Shown here: positions 39,891-47,750 of the stretch, one piece after another
Layout of the letters: every line of letters begins with the position of its first letter
Numbering within the stretch: the first letter of the stretch is position 1
NCBI GenBank assembly: GCA_024231905.1
Contig: JAAEQC010000207.1
Location: 18,582-82,581, forward strand
DNA length: 64,000 nt
Direction: 5' to 3'
Source: a bacterium
GTDB taxonomy: Bacteria > Krumholzibacteriota > Krumholzibacteriia > LZORAL124-64-63
Notes under the pieces: generated by a model
The model's input: only the letters and a program-made list of their open reading frames with translations
Databases searched by the model: none
What the model was told of the DNA's origin: nothing
Position numbers and translations under genes: made by a program

Positions 39891-42119
39891 TCAAGACCTC
39901 TGTTCCTCCCGCTTACGCTGATACAGCAACGAGATCGCCAGCAACACCACCCCCAGGGCCACGAAGGCTGCGATGCGGTACCCCTGGTCCAGGGCCTGGA
40001 TATCCATGAGGAAGACCTTCACGACGGTCAGGCCCACAAGGCTGATGCCCAGGACGCGCACGGGTTTGAACCGCGCCACGAAGCCCGCCACCACCACCGC
40101 CCCGGCGTACAGGGCCCACACCAGCGAGAGGGTGAGCGTACTCTGCAGGGCGAGGTCCGGGGTGGGCGGACCGCCCCGCGACAGGAAGTATCCCACCACC
40201 TCGAAGGAGACCTTCAGGAAGAGCAGCAGGATGGCCGCCAGCAGAAATGGCGTGCGCAGCCAGAGCTCCGCCGGCACCAGGTCGTCCCGGCGGCCGGACG
40301 TGATCCGGTAGGTGCCGGCCAGCAGGAAGGCCAGGGCCACCCCCTGCAGGAAGGGGAGATTCAGGAGCAACCGGTAGCCGTCCTGGGGATCCGCCCCGGT
40401 GATGACCGTCTGGCCTGTGGTGATGGCCACGGCGCCCACCAGCAGCTTAGCGCCCAGAACGCGCAGCGAACGGCGGCCGAAGCGCAGGCCGGCGGCGATG
40501 GTCACGAAGCCGTACACCGCCCACAACAGCATGGTGTAGAGCAAGCCGGGTATGAGTTGGTCGATGCCCAGGGTCTGCTCCCGCCAGGCAAAGTATCCGA
40601 TAAACTCCCCGGTCAGCTTCCAGGCGAAGATGCCCACACCCGCGAGCATGAACGGCGTGCGGAGCTTGCGCTCGGTTTCGCTCAGGCGATCGGACCAGCG
40701 GTCGTAGGCCCAGAACAGCCAGCCCAGCAGGACGAGCAGGGCCAATCCCACCAGAAACTCGCTGTTGAGGACGGGCCGGAAGTGGGTCACACGCGCTTCG
40801 ACGAAAGGCATGTCCGCCAACACCGAGCGCATCAGGACCAGGCCCAGCACCGCCAGTCCGGCGAAGCGCTGCCAGCGGTCCCGCTCCCGCAATCCGGCAA
40901 TGAGCAGCACTGCAGCCAGGACGGTCCAGCCGAAGGTGATCCAGGCCAGAGAGAGCTGGACCGGGATCGCCACCAGGGCCAGGGCTACGCCCGTGAGGTA
41001 GGTCAGCCGGGTGGCCTCATCCTCACCCTTGCTGCGGCGCATGCGGCGGCTGGTCAGGACGTAGACTACCGCCAGTACCAACAGGACCGCCCCCTGCAGA
41101 TCCACCAGGTCCGGTTCCAGCAGGTGGTGGCAGAAAACTGCGAAGAGGAGTCCGTTACCGGCCAACATGACCGCGCGGGCGAAGCTCCAGAAGCGGTGGG
41201 TCGTGGTGCGTCGTAACCAGGGCGCGATGCCGTAGAGGGCCCAGATGGCCGTCACGCAGACCAGGGCGAAGACCCGCAGCCCGGTCTCGTAGTGGGCGTC
41301 GCACCAGAAAAGCACCAGGATAGCCGTGGTCGCGAACGCCCCCAGGGACAGGCCGGCCCAGCCGCGACGAAGTCCGACCAGCACAGCGCCCAGGTTCACC
41401 ACCGCCAGGTAGGGCAGCAGGGTGTAGGCGGTGTCGTCACCCTCGACCAGGACGGGGGTCAGAAGTGCGCCGACCAGGGTGAGCGAGGCGATGGTCAGCG
41501 AGTTGCGATCCAAGGCCAGCCAAGCGCCTACCACCGCCACGACGATCAGCATGGGGAAGACGACCCAGGCCGGTACCAGGTGGTGGAAGCCGTAAGACGC
41601 GTAGGCCGCCAAGTATAGCAGGGCCACGCCGCCGCCCAGCAGACCGAGGCCCAGGATGCGCTCGCGTCGGACGCTCCAGTAGCGGCCGACCACGTTGAAG
41701 ACCGCGGCTACGGCCAGGCCGATCATGAGCTGGGGCAATCCGGCCAGAACGCTCTCGCCCAGGTCCACGCCCAGGAAGAACGCCGAACCGAAGAAGAGGG
41801 CCAGGATGCCGGTCCAGGTGAGCCACTGGCCGCCCAGGATGGCCTCCAGGTCCACCGTGGGCCGTGCCGGCGCGGCCACTGGGCGCGGCGCCGGTGGCGC
41901 ATCGACCTGCGGCGCAGGGGCCGGCTCCGGGGCGGGCGCCTCCGCGCGGACTTCCGGAGCGGGAGCGGCTTCCCGGATCCCCGTTTCACGCTGGAGGCAG
42001 GAGAGCCGGATGACCTCCTTCTCCAGGCGTCCCAACCGGCGCAGTGCCAGGATGGCCAGCACCAGGGCCACCGGTGCGGCCAGCAGGAATACGACCAAGA
42101 ACAGGATCAGGCTTTCCAC
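39891..42119 (-). CDS. DUF2339 multi-pass membrane protein
   Basis: 742 aa. One N-terminal helix (~3-25), a Pro/Ala/Glu-rich linker (~50-88), then about 20 hydrophobic helices to the C-terminus. 'DLEAILGGQWLTWTGILALFFGSAFFL' is the typical opening of the DUF2339 integral membrane family, and internal similarity between helices ('LRTPFMLAGVGIFAWKLTGEFIGYF' and 'LRTPFLLAAILLLFLKVSFEVVGYF') shows repeated units. Function unknown; no catalytic residues identified. The MarR-type regulator gene lies 43 bp upstream on the same strand, so they may be one transcript controlled by it. Confidence 0.9.
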   Translation of the reverse strand: MESLILFLVVFLLAAPVALVLAILALRRLGRLEKEVIRLSCLQRETGIREAAPAPEVRAEAPAPEPAPAPQVDAPPAPRPVAAPARPTVDLEAILGGQWLTWTGILALFFGSAFFLGVDLGESVLAGLPQLMIGLAVAAVFNVVGRYWSVRRERILGLGLLGGGVALLYLAAYASYGFHHLVPAWVVFPMLIVVAVVGAWLALDRNSLTIASLTLVGALLTPVLVEGDDTAYTLLPYLAVVNLGAVLVGLRRGWAGLSLGAFATTAILVLFWCDAHYETGLRVFALVCVTAIWALYGIAPWLRRTTTHRFWSFARAVMLAGNGLLFAVFCHHLLEPDLVDLQGAVLLVLAVVYVLTSRRMRRSKGEDEATRLTYLTGVALALVAIPVQLSLAWITFGWTVLAAVLLIAGLRERDRWQRFAGLAVLGLVLMRSVLADMPFVEARVTHFRPVLNSEFLVGLALLVLLGWLFWAYDRWSDRLSETERKLRTPFMLAGVGIFAWKLTGEFIGYFAWREQTLGIDQLIPGLLYTMLLWAVYGFVTIAAGLRFGRRSLRVLGAKLLVGAVAITTGQTVITGADPQDGYRLLLNLPFLQGVALAFLLAGTYRITSGRRDDLVPAELWLRTPFLLAAILLLFLKVSFEVVGYFLSRGGPPTPDLALQSTLTLSLVWALYAGAVVVAGFVARFKPVRVLGISLVGLTVVKVFLMDIQALDQGYRIAAFVALGVVLLAISLLYQRKREEQRS

Positions 42120-42162
42120 GACGATCTCCCTCCGGAGGTGCGGTTCCGCGTCCCTCGTCTCC

Positions 42163-42630
42163 TCAAACGGCCCGGGCCATGCCCTGGCGGACCTTGCGCG
42201 TCAGGCGGATCAACTGGCGGTACTCCCGCTCGTCGAGTCCGCTCATGACCTGTTCGACCATCTCGTGGTAGACCGGGTCGACCTGGTCGATCCGGCGGCG
42301 CCCCTCGGCCGTCAGCGTGATGTGGTAGCGTCGGCGATCGCCGGGTACGGCGTTACGCGCGATCAGCCCCGCCTTTTCCAGGCGATCGATGAGCCCGGTG
42401 ATGTTGGACTTGTCCACCAGCAGGCGGGCGCTCAGGTCTTTCTGGCTCAACTCCGCCTCGCTGTGCCGCAGAACCACCAGCAGGTTGAATTCCGCCTCGG
42501 AGAACGGCGTGTTCCGGAAGAATCGCCGGGCCGCGCGTTTGAGCAGCGTTCCGGTCCACCAGATGTTCATGAGGGCCTCGTGAGCCGGAACCTTGAACTC
42601 GATGGGTATATCGACATTCGGGTCTTTCAT
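42163..42630 (-). CDS. MarR-family transcriptional regulator
   Basis: 155 aa. Central winged helix: 'EAEFNLLVVLRHSEAELSQKDLSARLLVDKSNITGLIDRLEKAGLI' with the wing 'PGDRRRYHITLTAEGRRRI', flanked by N- and C-terminal dimerisation helices. Such dimers bind short dyads and usually repress neighbouring genes until a phenolic or other ligand binds. The AT-rich dyad immediately upstream is a likely operator. Targets probably include its own operon with the DUF2339 gene and possibly the divergent barrel gene at 42802. Confidence 0.92.
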   Translation of the reverse strand: MKDPNVDIPIEFKVPAHEALMNIWWTGTLLKRAARRFFRNTPFSEAEFNLLVVLRHSEAELSQKDLSARLLVDKSNITGLIDRLEKAGLIARNAVPGDRRRYHITLTAEGRRRIDQVDPVYHEMVEQVMSGLDEREYRQLIRLTRKVRQGMARAV

Positions 42631-42651
42631 GGCGCCTCCATGGTTTGAATG

Positions 42652-42689
42652 ATTATAGTGTATATTACTACCATTGGTTATACAACTAT
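42652..42689. promoter_or_regulatory. MarR promoter and imperfect dyad
   Basis: AT-rich island in a GC-rich context. TATAAT on the minus strand (complement of 42652-42657) is a -10 for the MarR gene. ATAGTGTATA (42655-42664) and TATACAACTAT (42679-42689) form an imperfect dyad overlapping that promoter, the right form and place for an autoregulatory MarR site. The -35 is weak. Confidence 0.5.
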
Positions 42690-42801
42690 TATTTTCGCAC
42701 CGTTTCCCGCTCCGTCGGACCTCGGGATTCTGGCGATTCCCCGGCAGCTATGGCATCATCCTTACATCGCGATTTCGTTGCCCGTTTCTGGAGGTATCGC
42801 C

Positions 42802-43458
42802 GTGCTGCGTCGTCCCGTACTCGCCGTGATTCCGGCGCTCCTGATCCTGACCACCACCCCGTCCCTGGCCCAGAATCGCTACTTCGACGACGGCGCCAAC
42901 GGCATCACCGCCCAGGGCGGCTGGGTGAAAGGCGACGAGGCGGACGGCTTCGGCGGCGCGGCCACGCTCACCTTCGGCGGCCGCTTCGACGTTGGCGTGA
43001 GCTACGTAACGCCGGAGCAGGAACTCGCCCCGGGTATCAACGTGGACTGGCGGCAGATATCGCCCCGCTTCGCCATCGCCTTGGTCCGTCCCGAGCCGCG
43101 GATGCCCGTGGGCATCGACGTGGCCGTCAGCTACACGGCCATCGAGTTCGACGGCATGATGTCCGATCTGATCGGCGGCAACGCCCAGACCGTCGGCCTT
43201 GAATTCCCCGGCCGGTTCGGCGGCCATCCGAAACTGAAGATCGTGCCCGCTTTCGGGATCCACTACCACATGACCGAATCCTGGCGGCGGAATAGGGTCG
43301 ACGACCCCAAACTCACCGTGGACAACAACGGTCCCATGATCTCGGTGGAAATGGCCCTGCTGTTCTACGAACGGTTCCTGATCGTACCGGGGACGTCCGC
43401 CTTCGACGGGGACACCACCTGGTCTATCACGGCGGGGTTTGCGCTCGAGTTGGAATAG
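42802..43458 (+). CDS. Exported outer-membrane-type protein
   Basis: 218 aa from GTG 42802, which has GGAGG 8 nt upstream; an in-frame ATG 153 nt earlier lies in the regulatory island and is rejected. Signal peptide ~1-24 ('TTTPSLAQ'). The mature protein alternates strands and turns ('ATLTFGGRFDVGVSYVTPEQ', 'GIDVAVSYTAIEFDG', 'LKIVPAFGIHYHM') and ends in 'WSITAGFALELE', a beta-barrel-like closing strand. Probably an outer-membrane barrel. Divergent from the MarR gene, so it may be under the same regulator. Confidence 0.7.
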   Translation: MLRRPVLAVIPALLILTTTPSLAQNRYFDDGANGITAQGGWVKGDEADGFGGAATLTFGGRFDVGVSYVTPEQELAPGINVDWRQISPRFAIALVRPEPRMPVGIDVAVSYTAIEFDGMMSDLIGGNAQTVGLEFPGRFGGHPKLKIVPAFGIHYHMTESWRRNRVDDPKLTVDNNGPMISVEMALLFYERFLIVPGTSAFDGDTTWSITAGFALELE

Positions 43459-43477
43459 CCGGCGACCGGGGCGGGCC

Positions 43478-44014
43478 TCAGAAGCGGCTCCGCCATCCCC
43501 GCTTCTCCACGGTGCGCAGGTCCGGTTCGTCCACGAGACTCTCCAGGTGACGTTCGAGGGCCGCCAACTCGATGTCACCCGGTTCCCCCCGCCAGGGCTG
43601 CACCCGGACCAGATTGCCGTAGCTCCGCGCGAGTCCTCCGGGCTTGTCGTCGATCACCAGGACCCGGGCCAGATCGCGGCCGCACTTCTTCACCTTGCGC
43701 AGGTCCTTGATCCAGACCTCCCGCTGGCGTTCCTGGTCGAAGACCCGCGTGCAGCGGCCGCGAGACCAGACGAACTCCACCTCGACGTCCACGAAGAGAT
43801 TCCCGCGGACGATCTCCGCGTAGTCCGCCGAGGCGCTGGTCCAGATGGCCAGATCCCAGTCGCGAGCCGCAGCCGTCAGGAACTCCCGCGCGTGGGGACG
43901 CAAGTGGATCAGGAAGAGCACGGCGCGGAAGGTGGGACGCACCGCCGCTAGCGGTCTTTCGGTGGCGTGGATGAGGGTCTCGTCCAGGTCGAGGATGAGA
44001 AGAGGACGGTCCAT
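43478..44014 (-). CDS. FCP1/NIF-type HAD phosphatase
   Basis: 178 aa. HAD fold of the CTD-phosphatase (NLI-interacting factor) subgroup: 'LLILDLDETLIHA' (DLDETL with nucleophile and acid Asp), 'HLRPHAREFL', 'LAIWTSASADYAE' and 'VLVIDDKPGGLARSYGNLVRV' (motif III/IV). In eukaryotes these dephosphorylate RNA polymerase II; bacterial members are scattered and uncharacterised. The start is either ATG 44014 or GTG 44023; AAGGA sits upstream of both. Stand-alone gene, divergent from the HNH nuclease. A phosphoprotein substrate cannot be inferred from context. Confidence 0.85.
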   Translation of the reverse strand: MDRPLLILDLDETLIHATERPLAAVRPTFRAVLFLIHLRPHAREFLTAAARDWDLAIWTSASADYAEIVRGNLFVDVEVEFVWSRGRCTRVFDQERQREVWIKDLRKVKKCGRDLARVLVIDDKPGGLARSYGNLVRVQPWRGEPGDIELAALERHLESLVDEPDLRTVEKRGWRSRF

Positions 44015-44172
44015 GGGGCGCACGTCCTTGGATTTCGGTTCGGTTCAGTGTTTTCAGCAGCGGTTAGGGTTGCCTCGGGCGAGAGGGTAGCCCATGGGAG
44101 CCGTGGCCGCGAGGCGCATAGATATTTGTACTGTACGGGTTCGTTTTCATACATGTCTAGTGATTTATTTGC

Positions 44173-44208
44173 TTGACTTTACGCCTGTTTTTCGCTATCT
44201 TTACGCCT
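44173..44208 (+). promoter_or_regulatory. Promoter of the HNH gene with 9-bp direct repeats
   Basis: TTGACT (44173-44178), 17 nt, TATCTT (44196-44201). TTTACGCCT occurs at 44178-44186 and 44200-44208, 22 bp apart (two helical turns), framing the spacer and -10. It is the best sigma70 match in the window and sits in an AT-rich patch, with operator-like repeats pointing to a dedicated regulator. Confidence 0.7.
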
Positions 44209-44237
44209 AGATCTCCCTCCCGGAAATCGAGCCCGCC

Positions 44238-45242
44238 GTGTTGACCGAATTTCGTCCGGATCGTCCCGCTTCGGAAGCCGATTCCGCGCTCCGCTGCGCC
44301 TTCCAGGCCGAGGAGACGGCGCGCAAGTGCGCCGTGCTGTGGTTCGCCGATATCCTGGAGCGACGGCTGTTCCGCGAGTTGGGCTACTCCTCCATGCAGC
44401 AGTATGCGCGTCGTGCGTTGGGCTTCTCCGAGTCCCGCGTTTCCGACTTCATGCACCTGGCCCGCAAGCTCGACAAGCTGCCGGCGGTGAAGGCCGCCCT
44501 GCCGGAAATCGGCTACACCAAGGCGCGCCAGATCGTGCGGGTGGCTTCGCCGCGGACGGCCGGCGACTTGGTCGAGGCGGCGCGGACCACCGGCCGACGC
44601 GAGCTGGCCAAGAAGGTGCGACGGGTGGTGAAGCGGGCGCGGAAGACGCCGGCGGCGGAACTGTTTGCGGTCGCCGAGTCCGAGTCCGAGTCCGAACTCG
44701 CCGCCGAAGTGCCCGTGCGGTTGGGCCTGGAGTTCTCTCCCGAGCAGCATGCACGCTGGGAGGCTCTCTGGGAGCGTCTCAAGAAGACGGGAGTGACCGG
44801 CTCACGAGAAGACGTGCTACTCAAGGCGTTGGCGTGCAAACTCGAAGACATAAGCAATACGGAGACAACAGCTTCAACCGAAACCGCCAGCCGGCTGGCG
44901 GTCCCCCCGGTGCAGATCCACGTCTACGAGTGCCCGACCTGCGGCGCCATGGAAACCAATGGCAAGCCCCTCGGCCCCGCCGACGCCGAACGCATCCGCT
45001 GCGATGCGGCCATCAGCACACCCACAGGCCGCAACACCACCTCGATCCCCCCGAGAACCCGCCGCTTGGTCCTGGCCCGCGACCGCCACCGCTGCCAAGC
45101 CCCAGGCTGCTCCCACACCAAGTTCCTCGAGATCCATCACCGCGACCCACGCACCCAAGGCGGCACCAACGCCCCCTCCAACCTCATCACCCTCTGCAGC
45201 AGCTGCCATCGACTCTGGCACTCCAACCACGTCCGGGAGTGA
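44238..45242 (+). CDS. DUF222-like HNH endonuclease (13E12-type)
   Basis: 334 aa from GTG 44238. The N-terminal ~150 residues are helical and DUF222-like ('YSSMQQYARRALGFSESRVSDFMHLARKL', then a motif resembling a ParB/helix-turn-helix block). An acidic stretch made of GAGTCC repeats ('ESESESE') follows near residue 155. The C-terminus is an HNH nuclease: 'RCQAPGCSHTKFLEIHHRDP', 'NLITLCSSCHRLWH', with four Cys for a structural zinc. Its stop lies in the left arm of the palindromic element copy 2. Such genes are often dispersed and mobile, but no transposition machinery is seen. No clear SD. Confidence 0.85.
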   Translation: MLTEFRPDRPASEADSALRCAFQAEETARKCAVLWFADILERRLFRELGYSSMQQYARRALGFSESRVSDFMHLARKLDKLPAVKAALPEIGYTKARQIVRVASPRTAGDLVEAARTTGRRELAKKVRRVVKRARKTPAAELFAVAESESESELAAEVPVRLGLEFSPEQHARWEALWERLKKTGVTGSREDVLLKALACKLEDISNTETTASTETASRLAVPPVQIHVYECPTCGAMETNGKPLGPADAERIRCDAAISTPTGRNTTSIPPRTRRLVLARDRHRCQAPGCSHTKFLEIHHRDPRTQGGTNAPSNLITLCSSCHRLWHSNHVRE

Positions 45243-45345
45243 GGGCGGGGCCGGGGCTCGGGTGCGACTCGGGCCGTCCCCGGCCCGAGCGAGGCCCGCA
45301 GGGCCAAAGCGCGGAGCACCCGAGCCCCGGCCCTGCCCTCACTCC
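45236..45345 (+). repeat. Palindromic element copy 2, between HNH and imuB genes
   Basis: Arms 45236-45263 and 45318-45345 are inverted repeats matching at 27 of 28 positions. The 54-nt loop contains GCGACTCGG, CCGAGCGAGGC and GCGCGGAGC in the same order and orientation as copy 1 in dnaE2, with variable segments between them. The arm sequences are unrelated to those of copy 1. The left arm holds the TGA of the HNH gene and the right arm the TGA of imuB, so it may also act as a bidirectional terminator. Confidence 0.85.
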
Positions 45346-46907
45346 ACCGTCCCCTGCAGATACCACCGTCCGTCCTCGTAGAAAACCCATACGATGCGCC
45401 CCCCCGCGGTTTCGAGGTAGTGGTACATCCGCCGCGTCTCTCCCACCCACCATCCGCCCGATACCAAGTGGGGACCGTGCTCCCGCACGTCGCCCGGTTG
45501 CACCGACGTTCCGCCCGGTCCCACCACCGCCCGCATGATCTTCTCGCCGGCAGTGCGGGCCAGATCCGCCGGGCCACCCAGCAAGGGCCGGGGCCGGGGC
45601 AGCAGGCGACGCACCAGGGGACGGTCGCCCCGGGGCGGAGTCGGCTGGGGCGCTGCCAACGACTCCACCGGCGCCCAGCGCCAGCAGGTCTCCGGCAGGT
45701 GGCGAGGACGGAGCTCGGCGCGGACCACAGCCCCATCTCCCAGTTCGGCCCGCACCCGGGCCACCGCACGCAGGGCCGCCTCCGGGTCGCGCTTGGGACG
45801 ACGGTGGAAGAGTTCGAGGGCCTCGGCCGTGGCCGCCACCGCCTCCAGTTCCAGGGTCAGGCGGGTCACGCCCGCCGTCAGGTCGCAGGTCTCCAGACGT
45901 AGGCGGACCAATTCCATGAGCAGCACCGCATCCAGGGACGGAGCCGCCGGGCGCAGGCTCTCGCGACGGGCCGTCGCCGCCCGGTCGTCGAGCACCAGAT
46001 CCAGGTGGAGCAGCACCACGGCCTCGGCCTGCTCGGCCAGACGGTCCAGCAGCGGGTGGAGCAGGCGCTTGGCCTGGAAGAGCAGGCGCCAGGCGTCGGT
46101 CTCGGGCTCCTCGAACTCCACGTCCGCGTGCAGGGGCTCCAGCGGGACCACCGGCTGCAACGGGTCGAAACGCAGGCCGCGGGCCAGCGCCACCAGCTCG
46201 GCGGCTTCGGGGCCGAAGCGGGCCTCGAGTCCCGAAGGCGGCAAGGCGATGAGTTCGCCGACGGTGCGGACGCCCAGATGGTTCAGGTCGTCGCGCAGGC
46301 GGGGCAGGAGGTCCAGGCGGGCCAGGGGAACGCCGCGGCAGGCGGCGATCTCTCGGGACGGGGACGGGGCCACCACCACCCGGCGGTGGACCCGGGCCAG
46401 GCAGTAGGTCCCGAAGCGGGTGAACCCCACGGCGACTCCGGCGGCGAAACGGGAGCGGCGCAGGCGCTGGCGCACATCCGTGGCCCACTGGCGGGGGACG
46501 CCGGCCAGGCGTTCGAGTCCCCCGGCGTCGAGCCAGAACACACCCGGCTCGTGGCGAGCCGGCTCGACCCGGGGGCTGTGCTGCAGGAGCAGCCGGTGGA
46601 GAGCGGCCACGGCGCGGCCGATGCGGCGCTCCGTGATGGGGGCGGCCTGCAGTTCGCGGCACACCGACAGGGCCGACGCGTAGCGCATGCCAGGCAGCAC
46701 CCCGTGACGCCGGGCCGGTTCGTTCACCCATAGGAGCGGAGCTTGGGGACTGTCCTCGACCACCACGGCGGCGGGTCGGCCGCGCCAGTCCGGATAGCGG
46801 CGCAGCAGGAGCTGGAGCGGCAGGGCCGGGACGTCGACGCAGGCCAGGCGCTCGGTGCGGACGAGCTGATCCGCCGGAACGAGACGTCCTGAAGTGCGGT
46901 CGCGCAT
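45339..46907 (-). CDS. imuB: ImuB, catalytically inactive Y-family polymerase-like protein
   Basis: 522 aa. Y-family fold ('LACVDVPALPLQLLLRRYPDW', 'VNEPARRHGVLPGMRYASAL', 'GVGFTRFGTYCLARV'-like region, HhH-type segment 'LGVRTVGELIALP'). The acidic pair normally in the 'SxDE' motif is replaced by 'FWLDAGG', and active-site carboxylates are incomplete, as in ImuB proteins, which recruit DnaE2 to the sliding clamp rather than polymerise. Starts 4 bp after imuA; ATG 46907. Last gene of lexA-imuA-imuB. The C-terminal ~60 residues ('GPHLVSGGWWVGE', 'YHYLETAGGRIVWVFYEDG') are the family's terminal module. Its stop lies in the palindromic element. Confidence 0.88.
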   Translation of the reverse strand: MRDRTSGRLVPADQLVRTERLACVDVPALPLQLLLRRYPDWRGRPAAVVVEDSPQAPLLWVNEPARRHGVLPGMRYASALSVCRELQAAPITERRIGRAVAALHRLLLQHSPRVEPARHEPGVFWLDAGGLERLAGVPRQWATDVRQRLRRSRFAAGVAVGFTRFGTYCLARVHRRVVVAPSPSREIAACRGVPLARLDLLPRLRDDLNHLGVRTVGELIALPPSGLEARFGPEAAELVALARGLRFDPLQPVVPLEPLHADVEFEEPETDAWRLLFQAKRLLHPLLDRLAEQAEAVVLLHLDLVLDDRAATARRESLRPAAPSLDAVLLMELVRLRLETCDLTAGVTRLTLELEAVAATAEALELFHRRPKRDPEAALRAVARVRAELGDGAVVRAELRPRHLPETCWRWAPVESLAAPQPTPPRGDRPLVRRLLPRPRPLLGGPADLARTAGEKIMRAVVGPGGTSVQPGDVREHGPHLVSGGWWVGETRRMYHYLETAGGRIVWVFYEDGRWYLQGTVE

Positions 46908-46911
46908 CCGG

Positions 46912-47628
46912 TCAGTGGAGACCTTCGGGCCCACGGTGCACACCTCGCCAGGTCCAGCCCGGGCCGCGGCGCTTGTCCTTGAGCACGCGCAGGTGGCAGG
47001 CGAAGCCCTCATCGCCGGTGGAATCCCGAGAGGTGCGCCGCCGCATGGACTCGCCCCGCAGGGAGACGAGGGAGCCCAGCGACGGCGCTGTCGGCGGCTT
47101 GTCGGTGAGGCAGACGACAGCCGCGTCGTGCTTCTGGGCGAGTTGGACGAGCCTGCCCTGCAGGGGCGTGGGCAAGGTGGCGCTCGTCCCCAGCTCGAGC
47201 ACCACCAGCCCGTACGCCCCCGAGCGCAGGAGTACGTCGGCCGCCCGGCCGGCGCCGCGGGCGTCCTTGGCGCGAACCACCACCAGGGCGGCCAGGTCGA
47301 CCCCCCACGCCGCCGCGTCGGGCGGGTGGAAGGTGGCGGCGCGGGACGTGACCCAGGCCACCGGTTCACCCTGGAGCTGGGCGTCGAGCACCAGGGAGAA
47401 GGCTGCCGTGAGGGACGCAGCGGCCGCCCCGCCGCTCAATTCGCAGAGGCGGCCTGAGAGTTCTTTACAGGACCACTCCGGAACCGTGTCCGGCGCTGGC
47501 GCGACACCGTCCCCTAGGCGCCGCACCGCCGGGTGCCGGAGCAGTTCGAGAGCGAGGTTGCCTCGTTCCGCTTCCGCCGGCGTGGGTTCCGGGGACAGCT
47601 TTTCCAGATCACGGGCGGCCGCGGCCAT
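46912..47628 (-). CDS. imuA: ImuA-like RecA-fold protein
   Basis: 238 aa. A RecA/SulA-like domain: 'CELSGGAAAASLTAAFSLVLDAQ' occupies the Walker-A position but is degenerate; then 'VAWVTSRAATFHPPDAAAWGVDL', 'ALVVVRAKDARGAGRAADVLLRSG' and 'LVVLELGTSATL'. The C-terminus has 'DEGFACHLRVLKDKRRGPG', common in ImuA proteins. It should assist ImuB and DnaE2 in SOS mutagenesis. Located between lexA (122 bp upstream) and imuB (4 bp downstream), likely one transcript. Sequence similarity in this family is low, so the assignment rests on order and pattern. Confidence 0.8.
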   Translation of the reverse strand: MAAAARDLEKLSPEPTPAEAERGNLALELLRHPAVRRLGDGVAPAPDTVPEWSCKELSGRLCELSGGAAAASLTAAFSLVLDAQLQGEPVAWVTSRAATFHPPDAAAWGVDLAALVVVRAKDARGAGRAADVLLRSGAYGLVVLELGTSATLPTPLQGRLVQLAQKHDAAVVCLTDKPPTAPSLGSLVSLRGESMRRRTSRDSTGDEGFACHLRVLKDKRRGPGWTWRGVHRGPEGLH

Positions 47629-47750
47629 GACCCACCTCCAGGTCGGGTGTCGTGAAGATTGAGCGTCCGGTCTTCCGGGGCTGGGGACCCCGGGTCAACG
47701 TGGCACTCCCGGTGCAGGCGTAGGTCGCGGCTCCTTCCGACAACCGGCCG

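Noticed and set aside
42649..42801. Earlier start of the outer-membrane protein gene
   Set aside because: It lies in the AT-rich MarR regulatory island and puts 51 residues before a signal peptide; GTG 42802 has a good ribosome site.
44327..45538. Open frame running through the HNH gene and the palindromic element
   Set aside because: Out-of-frame Arg/Pro-rich reading; its continuity across the element shows only that the loop lacks stops.
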